Below, piece by piece: positions 38,640 to 46,736 of a stretch of DNA of 64,000 nucleotides. The stretch is from Lutacidiplasma sp049802875. GTDB taxonomy: Archaea; Thermoplasmatota; Thermoplasmata; Lutacidiplasmatales; UBA184. The notes under the pieces were generated by a model. It was not told where the DNA came from. It saw only the letters and a program-made list of their open reading frames with translations, and did no database searches. Within the stretch, counting starts at the first letter, position 1, and every line of letters starts with the position of its first letter. The position numbers were made by a program, and so were the translations under genes. The stretch lies in assembly GCA_049802875.1 (NCBI GenBank), contig JBARNH010000040.1:1-64000 (forward strand), in the 5' to 3' direction.

Positions 38640-41392
38640 CGCGCCTCGCCGACCTTCTCAGCCAAGGACAGTCGCCTTGGCTCGACTACATCCGGAGGAG
38701 CCTGCTCTCCAGCGGGGAGCTGAAGCGCATGGTGGAGGAGGACGGCATCACGGGCGTTACGATCAACCCGACGATCTTCGAGAAGGCGATCGCGGGCAGT
38801 CACGATTACGACGACGCGCTCAAGTCGTTGCTGGAGCGAGAGCCCCACCTCGGCCCGGCAGAACTCTACGAACGGCTCGCGGTCCAGGACGTCACACTTG
38901 CCGCGGAGGTGCTCCGTCCGGTCTACGACCGGACGGAAGGGAAGGATGGGTTCGTCAGCCTCGAGGTCGCGCCCGGACTCGCGCACGACACCGCGGGCAC
39001 GGTCGCGGAGGCGCGACGGCTGTGGGGCGAAGTCAATCGGCCGAACCTCCTCATCAAGGTCCCCGCGACACCGGAAGGGATACCGGCGATCGAGCAGCTG
39101 ATCTCGGAAGGTATCAACGTCAACATCACGCTCATGTTCTCCCTGGCGCACTACGAAGCGGTCGCGCAGGCGTACCTTCGCGGGGTCGCGCGAGCTCGAG
39201 ACCCGGCACACATCGCGTCCGTGGCCTCGATCTTTGTGAGCCGGATCGACTCTGCGGTCGACCGGCTCCTGGATTCCTCGGGCAGCCCGGACGCGGCCGC
39301 CTTGCGAGGCAAGGTCGCCCTGGCCAACTGCCGCGTCATCTACGCGCGCTTCCGGGAACTGTTCCACGGCACGACGTTCGCCGCGTCGGCCGCCCGAGGG
39401 GTCCGGCCCCAGCGGGTCCTTTGGGCGAGCACGAGCACCAAGGACCCTCACTACCGGGACACGATGTACGTGGAGGAGCTGGTCGGCCCTGAGACCGTCG
39501 ACACGATCCCGCCCGCGACGTTGACGGCGTTCGAGGACCACGGGGTGGTGCGCGGCGACACGGTCGCCGAGCATCTAACCGAGGCACGGGACGTACTCGC
39601 GCGGGCGGCGACCGCGGGGGTGGACCTCGCGAAGGTCACGGAGGCGCTCCAGATCGAGGGTGTCGCGCTCTTCAGCGCCTCCTATGCGACCCTCCTTGCA
39701 TCCCTCGCGAGCAAGAAGGAGGCGCTGCTCGTCGGGACGGTCGACCCGCAGTCCTGGAGCCTCGGGGCCGACGCCGACCGGGTGGCCGGCCGCTTGGAGA
39801 GTTGGCAGACAGAGAAGGTCGCGGACCGATTCTGGAAGCGCGACCCGACCGTTTGGCCCGCCGCCGACCCCCGCGATGTCGCCGACCGGATGGGGTGGCT
39901 TCAGCTGCCCGAGATGATGCACGACCAACTCCCTCGCCTACTGGCGTTCGCCGAGGAGGTTCGTGCGGACGGGATCCGCCACGTGGTCGTTCTCGGTATG
40001 GGAGGCTCCAGTCTCGCGCCGGACGTCCTTCGGGGGATCTTCGGCAGTCGACCCGGTTTTCCCGAACTGATCGTATTGGACAGTACCCATCCCGACGCCG
40101 TCGCCGCGGTGGCCCGGCGCATCGACCCTCGCCATACCCTCTTCCTGGTCTCGAGTAAATCCGGGACCACGACCGAGCCCCTGTCGTTCCACCGGTACTT
40201 CTCGGAGCTCGTCCGCGCCGCGGGAGGCGTCCCCGGCCGTGCCTTCGCCGCCGTCACTGACCCGGGGACGCCGCTGCAGACCCTCGCCGAGGAACAGGGA
40301 TTCCGGGCGATCTTCCTCGCGCTCCCGACCGTCGGCGGGCGGTACTCGGCCCTGACGATGTTCGGCCTCGTCCCCGCGGCCCTCATCGGGCTCGACCTTC
40401 GTACGCTGCTCGACCGCGCGTGGACGATGGCCGAGGCGTGCGCCCCGTCGATCCCGGTGCGCGAGAACCCCGGCCTCTCCCTCGGCGCGGTGCTTGGCGA
40501 GTTGGCCACGCACGGCCGGGACAAGGTCACGCTCTACGCCGGCGCGCGACTCGCTCCGTTTCCGGTGTGGGTCGAGCAGTTGATCGCCGAGAGCACCGGC
40601 AAGATCGGCAAGGGGATCGTCCCGGTGGTCGACGAGCCACCGGTCTCCTCCGACCATTATGGCTCGGACCGGCTCTTCGTGGAGATCCAGGAAGGGGCGG
40701 AGATCGATGCTACGCTCGCAGCCCACGTCCAGCGGCTCGAGGCCGCCGGATTCCCGGTGGTACGCATCCGCGTCCCCGACCGGATCGACGTGGGGGAGGA
40801 GTTCTTCCGATGGGAGATGGCCGTGGCCGGAGCGGGAGCGATCGTCGGGATCAACCCGTACGACCAGCCGGATGTAGAGTTCGCGAAAGAGCTCGCGCGA
40901 AAGGCGATGTCACAGCCGTCCGGGGCCCCCGGGGATGCGGGCGTGGCGACGGTACGGGCGGATGACATCGCGCCGTTCTCCCGCGCCGTCCACGATTGGC
41001 TGGAGTCCTGCCGACCGGGTGACTACATCGCGATCCAGGCGTACCTCCCGCCGACCGACGGGACGTCGGCATCGCTCGAACTTGTCCGTCGACGACTCCT
41101 CGAACGAAAGAACGTGGCGACTACGTTCGGCTACGGTCCGCGGTTCCTCCACTCCACGGGGCAGTTGCACAAAGGAGGGCCGAACATCGGACTCTTCCTG
41201 CAGCTCGTGGACACTCCCACGCGCGACCTCCCGGTCCCGGGGGCGGGCTACACGTTCGGCCAACTCATCCACGCCCAGGCCGTCGGGGATTACCAGGCGC
41301 TTACGCAGAAGCAGCGACGAGTGTTGAGAGTGGACCTCGGCGGAGACATCGAGGGCGGTCTTCGACGCCTGACCGAGGCTTTGGATGGCTAA
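38636..41392 (+). CDS. Transaldolase - glucose-6-phosphate isomerase fusion
   Basis: A 918-residue bifunctional protein from GTG 38636. Residues 1 to about 370 are a transaldolase: GVTINPTIFEKA, the Schiff-base lysine in NLLIKVPAT (about 138-146), NVNITLMFS, WASTSTKDPHY. Residues about 400-918 are a phosphoglucose isomerase: VVLGMGGSSLAPDVL, SSKSGTTTEPLS (about 504), ESTGKIGKGIVPV and the C-terminal YGPRFLHSTGQLHKGG. It links fructose-6P/glucose-6P interconversion to sedoheptulose-7P/glyceraldehyde-3P transfer. Tal-Pgi fusions are known from several bacterial phyla. It overlaps tkt by four and the HAD gene by eight bases. Confidence 0.94.
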   Translation: MTRLADLLSQGQSPWLDYIRRSLLSSGELKRMVEEDGITGVTINPTIFEKAIAGSHDYDDALKSLLEREPHLGPAELYERLAVQDVTLAAEVLRPVYDRTEGKDGFVSLEVAPGLAHDTAGTVAEARRLWGEVNRPNLLIKVPATPEGIPAIEQLISEGINVNITLMFSLAHYEAVAQAYLRGVARARDPAHIASVASIFVSRIDSAVDRLLDSSGSPDAAALRGKVALANCRVIYARFRELFHGTTFAASAARGVRPQRVLWASTSTKDPHYRDTMYVEELVGPETVDTIPPATLTAFEDHGVVRGDTVAEHLTEARDVLARAATAGVDLAKVTEALQIEGVALFSASYATLLASLASKKEALLVGTVDPQSWSLGADADRVAGRLESWQTEKVADRFWKRDPTVWPAADPRDVADRMGWLQLPEMMHDQLPRLLAFAEEVRADGIRHVVVLGMGGSSLAPDVLRGIFGSRPGFPELIVLDSTHPDAVAAVARRIDPRHTLFLVSSKSGTTTEPLSFHRYFSELVRAAGGVPGRAFAAVTDPGTPLQTLAEEQGFRAIFLALPTVGGRYSALTMFGLVPAALIGLDLRTLLDRAWTMAEACAPSIPVRENPGLSLGAVLGELATHGRDKVTLYAGARLAPFPVWVEQLIAESTGKIGKGIVPVVDEPPVSSDHYGSDRLFVEIQEGAEIDATLAAHVQRLEAAGFPVVRIRVPDRIDVGEEFFRWEMAVAGAGAIVGINPYDQPDVEFAKELARKAMSQPSGAPGDAGVATVRADDIAPFSRAVHDWLESCRPGDYIAIQAYLPPTDGTSASLELVRRRLLERKNVATTFGYGPRFLHSTGQLHKGGPNIGLFLQLVDTPTRDLPVPGAGYTFGQLIHAQAVGDYQALTQKQRRVLRVDLGGDIEGGLRRLTEALDG

Positions 41393-41999
41393 GCTGTCGC
41401 TCCTGCTATGGGACGTGGGAGGGGTGCTCCTCTCCAACGCCTGGGACCACGCCGGCCGCGCCGCGGCGGCGGAGCACTTTGGCATCGATGCGGAGGATTT
41501 TGAGCGCCGTCACGAGCAGGTCGACGCCGCGTTCGAGACCGACCGGATCGACGGGGATGCGTATCTCGCGGCGACGGTCTTCCACGTTCCCCGCTCGTTC
41601 ACTCCGGAGGCGTTCCGCGAATTCATGCGCGCCCGGTCGACCGGGAACGCGCCGGCGCTCGCGGCGGCCCGGACGCTGCGGGAGCAGGGTCAGTACGTGA
41701 TGGCGGCGCTCAATAATGAGTCGCGAGAGCTCAACGAGCACCGGATCCGCACGTTCCATCTGACCGACGTCTTCGACGTGTTCTTCAGCTCCTGCTATAC
41801 GGGGTACCGGAAACCGGACCCCGAGGCGTACCGGTTCGCGCTGCGGTTCACGCAGCGCCAACCGGCGGAGAGCCTGTTCCTGGACGATCGCCCCGAGAAC
41901 ATCGAGGCCGCCGCCCGTCTCGGCCTCCGGACCCTGAGGGTACAGGATCCGGGCCGACTTCGGGAGGAGCTGGCCCTCGCGGGCGTCGCGGCGGGATAA
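41385..41999 (+). CDS. HAD-superfamily hydrolase (subfamily IA) in the pentose-phosphate operon
   Basis: A 204-residue HAD protein of the YihX/haloacid-dehalogenase-like type: nucleophile motif LLWDVGGVL (8-16), an alpha-helical cap, ALNNESRELN as motif II, KPDPEAY as motif III and FLDDRPENIEAA as motif IV. The usual second Asp of DxD is replaced by Gly, as in YihX-like alpha-D-glucose-1-phosphate phosphatases. Its place between tal-pgi and gnd suggests a sugar-phosphate substrate, perhaps glucose-1P or a damaged metabolite; this is inference. Confidence 0.85.
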   Translation: MAKLSLLLWDVGGVLLSNAWDHAGRAAAAEHFGIDAEDFERRHEQVDAAFETDRIDGDAYLAATVFHVPRSFTPEAFREFMRARSTGNAPALAAARTLREQGQYVMAALNNESRELNEHRIRTFHLTDVFDVFFSSCYTGYRKPDPEAYRFALRFTQRQPAESLFLDDRPENIEAAARLGLRTLRVQDPGRLREELALAGVAAG

Positions 42000-42016
42000 A
42001 AGCAAGGAGAACTACG

Positions 42017-42925
42017 ATGGAGCTGGGAATGGTCGGACTGGGAAAGATGGGCGCCAATATGACCGTACGACTCGTGCAGGGCGGCCACCGGGTCGTGGGG
42101 TTTGCGCGTCAGAAGCCGGTGGTGGACGCCGTAGTGAAGGAAGGGGCGGTCGGGTCGAGTTCGCTCTCCGATATGGTCCGCCAACTGACGCCCCCGCGCG
42201 TCGTGTGGCTGATGATCCCTTCGGGGGCGCCGGTCGACCAGACGCTCGAGCAGCTCCATCCCCTCCTCGCCCCCGGCGACCTCGTCGTGGACGGAGGGAA
42301 CTCCTACTACCGGGACACCCTCCGCCGCGCGGCGCTCGTCACGGGCTGGGGCTTCCACTTCGTCGACGTCGGCACGAGCGGGGGGATCTGGGGCCTCAAG
42401 GAAGGATACTCGATGATGGTCGGGGGGACGGACGCCGACGTCGAGCGGATCCGCCCGATCCTCGAGACGCTCGCGCCGGGGGCGAAGCAGGGCTGGGGCC
42501 ACATGGGCCCGGTCGGTTCCGGTCACTTCGTCAAGATGGTCCACAACGGCATCGAGTACGGCATGATGCAGGCGTACGCGGAGGGGTTCGCGGTCCTTCA
42601 GGGGAAGACCGACTTTGCACTGGACCTCCACCAGGTCGCGGAGGTCTGGCGCTACGGCAGCGTCATTCGATCCTGGCTGCTCGAACTGACCGAAGACGCC
42701 CTGGCCGAGAACCCGACCCTCGCGGGCATCGAGCCGTGGGTCGCCGACTCGGGCGAGGGTCGCTGGACGGTCACCGAGGCGATGGACCTCAACATACCGG
42801 CCCCGGTGATTACGCTCGCCCTCCAGCAGCGGCTGCGGTCTCGGGAGGCGGACCCGTTCACCGAACGGCTGCTCTCCATGATGCGCAACAAGTTCGGCGG
42901 CCACGACGTGAAGCGGGAGAGCTAG
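42017..42925 (+). CDS. gnd: 6-phosphogluconate dehydrogenase (decarboxylating), short GndA type
   Basis: A 302-residue dehydrogenase. The dinucleotide motif is GMVGLGKMGANM (4-15); VDGGNSYYRDT and FVDVGTSGGIWGL bind substrate; the catalytic lysine lies in GSGHFVKMVHNGIEYG (near 172). At about 300 residues it is the short form, typically NAD-preferring, found in many bacteria. It oxidises and decarboxylates 6-phosphogluconate to ribulose-5P. It stands three bases before zwf and 17 bases after the HAD gene. Confidence 0.95.
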   Translation: MELGMVGLGKMGANMTVRLVQGGHRVVGFARQKPVVDAVVKEGAVGSSSLSDMVRQLTPPRVVWLMIPSGAPVDQTLEQLHPLLAPGDLVVDGGNSYYRDTLRRAALVTGWGFHFVDVGTSGGIWGLKEGYSMMVGGTDADVERIRPILETLAPGAKQGWGHMGPVGSGHFVKMVHNGIEYGMMQAYAEGFAVLQGKTDFALDLHQVAEVWRYGSVIRSWLLELTEDALAENPTLAGIEPWVADSGEGRWTVTEAMDLNIPAPVITLALQQRLRSREADPFTERLLSMMRNKFGGHDVKRES

Positions 42926-42927
42926 GC

Positions 42928-44385
42928 ATGGGACGCCCCGGTCCTGAGCGGCACCTGTTCGTCGTGTTCGGTGCCACCGGGGACCTGATGCAGCGGAAGC
43001 TTTTGCCCGTCCTGTTCCGGTTAGCCACCGGCGGAAAGCTTCCCGAAGGGAGCGTCGTGCTCGGGGTCGCTCGCCGTCCGATGGACGACGCCGCGTTCCG
43101 CACGTTGGCGGGGACGTCGCTTCGAGAGGGAGAAGGCGTGGCGGCCGCTTCCGTCACCACCTTCTGCGACGGGACCCTCTTCTACCAGACAGTCCCGGAC
43201 GAGGGTCCCGCGAGCTTCGGCGCGCTTCGGCAGCGCATCGAGGAGTTGGAACGCGACCACGGCCTCGCGGGGAATCGGATCTTCTACCTCGCCCTACCGC
43301 TCGAGGCGTTCGCCCCGACGCTGAGCGGACTCGGCGAGGCGGGACTGAACAAGAGCGCCGGTTGGACGCGCGTCGTGATCGAGAAGCCGTTCGGCCGAGA
43401 CCTCGAGTCCGCCGAGGAGCTGAATCGGATCGTGCACCAGTACTTCGAGGAACGGCAGGTCTACCGGATCGACCATTACCTCGGCAAGGAGACCGTGCAG
43501 AACCTGTTGGTCTTCCGTTTTGCGAACATGTTCATTGAGTCGCTGTGGAGCCGCGAGCGGATCGACCACGTGACGATCACGGTCGCGGAGTCGCTCGGGC
43601 TGGAGGGTCGGGCGCGGTACTACGAAACCTCGGGCGCGCTCCGCGACATGATCCAGAACCACGTGACCCAGATCCTGACGCTGATCGCCATGGAACCTCC
43701 CGCAACACGCGACGAGGACTCGATCCGGAACGAGAAGGTCAAGGTGCTGCAGAGCATCGTCCGTTTCGGGCCGGGGGACGTCGTCCGTGGCCAGTACACC
43801 GCCGGGAGCATCCAGGGAGCCTCGGTCCCGGGGTACCGTCAGGAACCCGGCGTCGCCCCGCAGTCCGACACCGAGACGTACGTCGCGCTCCGGCTGAAGA
43901 TTGCGAACTGGCGCTGGCAGGACGTGCCGTTCTTCGTTCGAACGGGGAAACGTCTCCCGGCGAAGTCGAGCTGGGTCGTGCTGACCTTCAAGGCCCCGCC
44001 GGTGACGTTCTTTCAGACCGCGGAGGAGTACGATTCGAACCCGGACCGGATCTCGATCCTGATCCAGCCCGACGAAGGGTTCGAGCTCGCGTTCGAGGTG
44101 AAGGTACCCGGGCGGGAGATGCGGGTGCAGACCCACCGGATGAAGTTCAACTACGCCGAGGTGTTCGGCCAGCTCCCGGACGGGTACGAGACGCTCCTGA
44201 TCGACGTGATACTCGGAGACCCCACGCTGTTCGTCCGCGCCGACGAGGTCGAGGAGTCGTGGCGGCTGTACGAACCGCTGCTCCGTTCCCCCCCTCCGCT
44301 GACGTTCTACCCCGCGGGCTCGTGGGGACCGACCGAGGCTCAGACTCTCGTCCAAGGGTGGGGGCATCGTTGGTACTACGGGTAG
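42928..44385 (+). CDS. zwf: Glucose-6-phosphate 1-dehydrogenase
   Basis: A 485-residue classical Zwf. The coenzyme motif is FGATGDLMQRKLLP (14-27); EKPFG follows, then the substrate signature RIDHYLGKE (about 181-189) and FANMFIESLWSRERIDHV, with FVRTGKRLP downstream. It oxidises glucose-6P to 6-phosphogluconolactone with NAD(P)+. Haloarchaea, where an oxidative pentose-phosphate branch has been reported, use an unrelated G6PDH, so a canonical bacterial Zwf in an archaeal context is noteworthy. ATG 42928 is chosen; the frame runs upstream inside gnd. Confidence 0.95.
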   Translation: MGRPGPERHLFVVFGATGDLMQRKLLPVLFRLATGGKLPEGSVVLGVARRPMDDAAFRTLAGTSLREGEGVAAASVTTFCDGTLFYQTVPDEGPASFGALRQRIEELERDHGLAGNRIFYLALPLEAFAPTLSGLGEAGLNKSAGWTRVVIEKPFGRDLESAEELNRIVHQYFEERQVYRIDHYLGKETVQNLLVFRFANMFIESLWSRERIDHVTITVAESLGLEGRARYYETSGALRDMIQNHVTQILTLIAMEPPATRDEDSIRNEKVKVLQSIVRFGPGDVVRGQYTAGSIQGASVPGYRQEPGVAPQSDTETYVALRLKIANWRWQDVPFFVRTGKRLPAKSSWVVLTFKAPPVTFFQTAEEYDSNPDRISILIQPDEGFELAFEVKVPGREMRVQTHRMKFNYAEVFGQLPDGYETLLIDVILGDPTLFVRADEVEESWRLYEPLLRSPPPLTFYPAGSWGPTEAQTLVQGWGHRWYYG

Positions 44386-45125
44386 CCCGAACGGTCCGGA
44401 TCTTTCGCGATCTCGACGCTGCCAGCGCCGCGCTCGCTCGCCGAATCGCCGCCGCGGCGGGGGAGGCCGTTCGCGCGCGGGGAAGGTTCTCCCTCGTGAT
44501 GTCGGGCGGGCGTACGCCCCTCGGGTTGTTTCGGCGGTGGGGGGAGGCGGAGGGGCGGCGCCTCCCGTGGGCGAAGACGGACGTGTACTTCGCCGACGAA
44601 CGCTGCGTTCCGCCGGACCACCCCGACAGTAATTTCGGGGTCGCCTGGACGACCTTCCTCTCCCGCGTCCCGATCGCGCGTCGACGCATCCACCGAATGC
44701 GGGGCGAACTTCGACCGCCCTCCCAAGCGGCGGCGCGGTACGCTCGCGAGATCGGCCCGCTCCCGGGGTCCCCTCGATTCGACCTGGTCCTTCTCGGGAT
44801 CGGGCCCGACGGTCACACCGCGTCGTTGTTCCCTGGCCGTCGCGCGGTCCGAGAGATGCGGCGCACGGTCGTCGCCGTGCCTCGGGCGGGCCAGCCGCCC
44901 TACGTCGCCCGGCTCACGTTGACGCCCCCGGCCCTCTCCTCGGCCCGGGACGTCTTCTTCCTCGTGGCGGGCCCCGACAAGGCCGCTCCGCTCTCGCGCA
45001 TCTTCCGGTCCGGTCCGCGCGGGGACCCGCGGGTCCCCGCCAGTCGGGTACTGCCCGCGAAGCCCGCCGAATGGTTCGTCGACCGGGCGGCCGCGGAACG
45101 ACTACCGTCGACGAGCCGTGGCTGA
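44358..45125 (+). CDS. pgl: 6-phosphogluconolactonase
   Basis: A 255-residue (from GTG 44358) or 251-residue (from TTG 44370) DevB/Pgl-type lactonase: SLVMSGGRTPLGLF, YFADERCVPPDHPDSN, and LLGIGPDGHTASLFPG (near 148). It hydrolyses the lactone produced by Zwf. No ATG is in frame near the zwf end, and either start overlaps zwf by 16-28 bases. The 3' end overlaps the convergent glucokinase gene by 24 bases. It completes the oxidative branch. Confidence 0.92.
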   Translation: MGASLVLRVARTVRIFRDLDAASAALARRIAAAAGEAVRARGRFSLVMSGGRTPLGLFRRWGEAEGRRLPWAKTDVYFADERCVPPDHPDSNFGVAWTTFLSRVPIARRRIHRMRGELRPPSQAAARYAREIGPLPGSPRFDLVLLGIGPDGHTASLFPGRRAVREMRRTVVAVPRAGQPPYVARLTLTPPALSSARDVFFLVAGPDKAAPLSRIFRSGPRGDPRVPASRVLPAKPAEWFVDRAAAERLPSTSRG

Positions 45126-45848
45126 CCCGCGCTGGGGGGGCATCGTGCGCGTCGAGGAGGGCGCGGACCGGAGGTCGGACCAGAGACGGATCCCGCCGAC
45201 GATCGCGTTGCGGTTATCGCCGCGCTCGGCGTGCGGCGGGAGCGATTTCAGTTTCCGAGTATTTCCTCCGCCCAGCACAACGTAGTCGGGCTCGAGCGCG
45301 TCCGAGAGGGACTTCACCACCGCGAACACTTCCTTCTGCCACTTCTTCCTCCCGAGTCGGAGGAGGCCGGCTTCGCCCACGAAGTCCTCGTAGGTCCTCC
45401 CCTTCTTGTACTGAAGATGGGCGAGCTCCATCGGCTCGAGCTGGCCGTCCACGATCATCGCCGTCCCCAGCCCGGTGCCGAGGCCGAGAAACAGCATCCG
45501 CCCGCCGCTGTAACTCCCGAGCGCTTGCATCGCGGCGTCGTTGATGATGCGCGTCGGACGCCCGAGCGCCTTCTCGAAGTCAAATCCGACCCAGCCGCTC
45601 CCGAGGTTCGGAGGTTCCCGGACGATCCGACCGTGGACCACCAACCCCGGGTAACCGATCGCCACGGCGTCGTACCGCTCGCCCGCGAGCTTCTTCTCGA
45701 GTTTTTTCATCATCTTCTCGGGGCCGAAAGTAGGTCCCGTCGGGATCCGTATTTCGTTCGGCCCGTCCGAAAAGGCGGCCTTGACGTGACTCCCTCCGAT
45801 ATCGAGGACGAGGATCCGGCTCCGCTTCGGGCGACCTGCGCGCTTCAC
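45102..45848 (-). CDS. ROK-family kinase, polyphosphate-glucokinase-like
   Basis: A 248-residue sugar kinase. Phosphate-binding motif LVLDIGGSHVKAAF (13-26), then AIGYPGLVV, INDAAMQALGSY, LFLGLGTGLGTAMIVDG, and the ELAHLQYKKGRTYEDFVG segment typical of polyphosphate glucokinases (PPGK). It would make glucose-6P from glucose with polyphosphate and/or ATP, feeding zwf and pgi next to it. The start is GTG 45848, 26-31 bases after a CTTATT box. It lies tail-to-tail with pgl. Confidence 0.83.
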   Translation of the reverse strand: MKRAGRPKRSRILVLDIGGSHVKAAFSDGPNEIRIPTGPTFGPEKMMKKLEKKLAGERYDAVAIGYPGLVVHGRIVREPPNLGSGWVGFDFEKALGRPTRIINDAAMQALGSYSGGRMLFLGLGTGLGTAMIVDGQLEPMELAHLQYKKGRTYEDFVGEAGLLRLGRKKWQKEVFAVVKSLSDALEPDYVVLGGGNTRKLKSLPPHAERGDNRNAIVGGIRLWSDLRSAPSSTRTMPPQRGSATARRR

Positions 45849-45873
45849 GGAGAGCGGCCAACCCCTCGACCCG

Positions 45874-45879
45874 AATAAG
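45874..45879 (-). promoter_or_regulatory. TATA-like element for the glucokinase gene
   Basis: Minus-strand CTTATT 26-31 bases before the GTG at 45848, in a 105-base intergenic gap. Confidence 0.45.
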
Positions 45880-45953
45880 ACCCCGGGACACCCACCGTCG
45901 GTGAAACGTCCAACCCGCGCCGGGCGACGCGTCCGAGCAGCGCACTCCTCGGA

Positions 45954-46598
45954 CTACGAGAGTAACTTGAACGCTACGTTGAAGTTGCCGACCTTCGACG
46001 CGACCCGTACCCAGAGCGGAACGAGCGCCTCCAACCAGCGAGCGCCATCGATCCCCCCGATGTCAATGATCTCCGTCCAACCGAACTCGCGGAGGATCGC
46101 GGTCACCTGGGACTTCGCGCCGTCATCGTTCCCGGCGATGATCATCGTCGGGACCATCCCCCGGACGGTCGGTCGGACCATCACCGAGTTCGGCACGATG
46201 TTGAAGCACTTCACCACCCGGGAGCGTGGGAGCTTCTTCTGATGCCGTTCCCCGAGGGAATCGGTCAGCCCCACGAACAGGGTGGGCGGCATTCCGTGGG
46301 AAAGGTCGAGCGCATTGGTTACGTCGATGACCAGCTTTCCGTCGAACTCCGCGGGGCCGGCCAGGTCGATGACCTGGTCGGCCGCCTCCCCCAGGCAGCA
46401 CAGCACGAGGACCTCGCCGTGCCGCGCGGCTTCGGCGAACGTCCCGGTCGAAGCGTTGCCCCCGGTGCCTTGGGCCCATTGAACGAGCTCGGGCTTCCCG
46501 GGGGTCCGTGACCCCAGCTTGACTTTGTGGCCATGTTCGGCGAAGCCCTTACCCAGGGTTCGCCCGACCTCTCCGCTTCCGAGGATGCCGACGCGCAT
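45954..46598 (-). CDS. F420/NADP-type oxidoreductase (Fno-like dinucleotide-binding protein)
   Basis: A 214-residue single Rossmann-domain protein with MRVGILGSGEVGRTLGKGF (1-19), KLGSRTPGKPE (an arginine after strand 2 that suits NADP) and a C-terminal region resembling F420-dependent NADP reductases (KCFNIVPNSVM, IIAGNDDGAK). Fno enzymes move hydride between F420 and NADP; bacterial homologues often do not use F420. If functional, it could connect NADPH made by the pentose-phosphate branch to F420 (inference). CTTATC lies 25-30 bases upstream. Confidence 0.78.
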   Translation of the reverse strand: MRVGILGSGEVGRTLGKGFAEHGHKVKLGSRTPGKPELVQWAQGTGGNASTGTFAEAARHGEVLVLCCLGEAADQVIDLAGPAEFDGKLVIDVTNALDLSHGMPPTLFVGLTDSLGERHQKKLPRSRVVKCFNIVPNSVMVRPTVRGMVPTMIIAGNDDGAKSQVTAILREFGWTEIIDIGGIDGARWLEALVPLWVRVASKVGNFNVAFKLLS

Positions 46599-46622
46599 CT
46601 AGGGCCGGAACCTTCGCTCGTC

Positions 46623-46628
46623 GATAAG
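46623..46628 (-). promoter_or_regulatory. TATA-like element for the Fno-like gene
   Basis: Minus-strand CTTATC, 25-30 bases before ATG 46598, within the divergent gap that also holds the ABC promoter. Confidence 0.45.
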
Positions 46629-46700
46629 TGTTTTCGTTAACAAAGGGCGCCGCGGCGGCGTCGAACGAACGCGCGATGAGCCTCCCTCGTGAGTTCCAAC

Positions 46701-46708
46701 TTTATCTA
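46701..46708 (+). promoter_or_regulatory. TATA box for the ABC exporter operon
   Basis: TTTATCTA 29-36 bases before the ATG at 46737, which supports that start over the upstream GTG at 46689. Confidence 0.5.
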
Positions 46709-46736
46709 CCGGGACGTTTGCACTGGCCGAGCGCTC

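Noticed and set aside
36463..46700. Contaminating bacterial DNA joined to the contig
   Set aside because: The block has the same high GC content, start/stop overlap style and TATA-like boxes (45874, 46623, 46701) as its archaeal surroundings, so it is treated as native; read coverage would be needed to exclude it finally.
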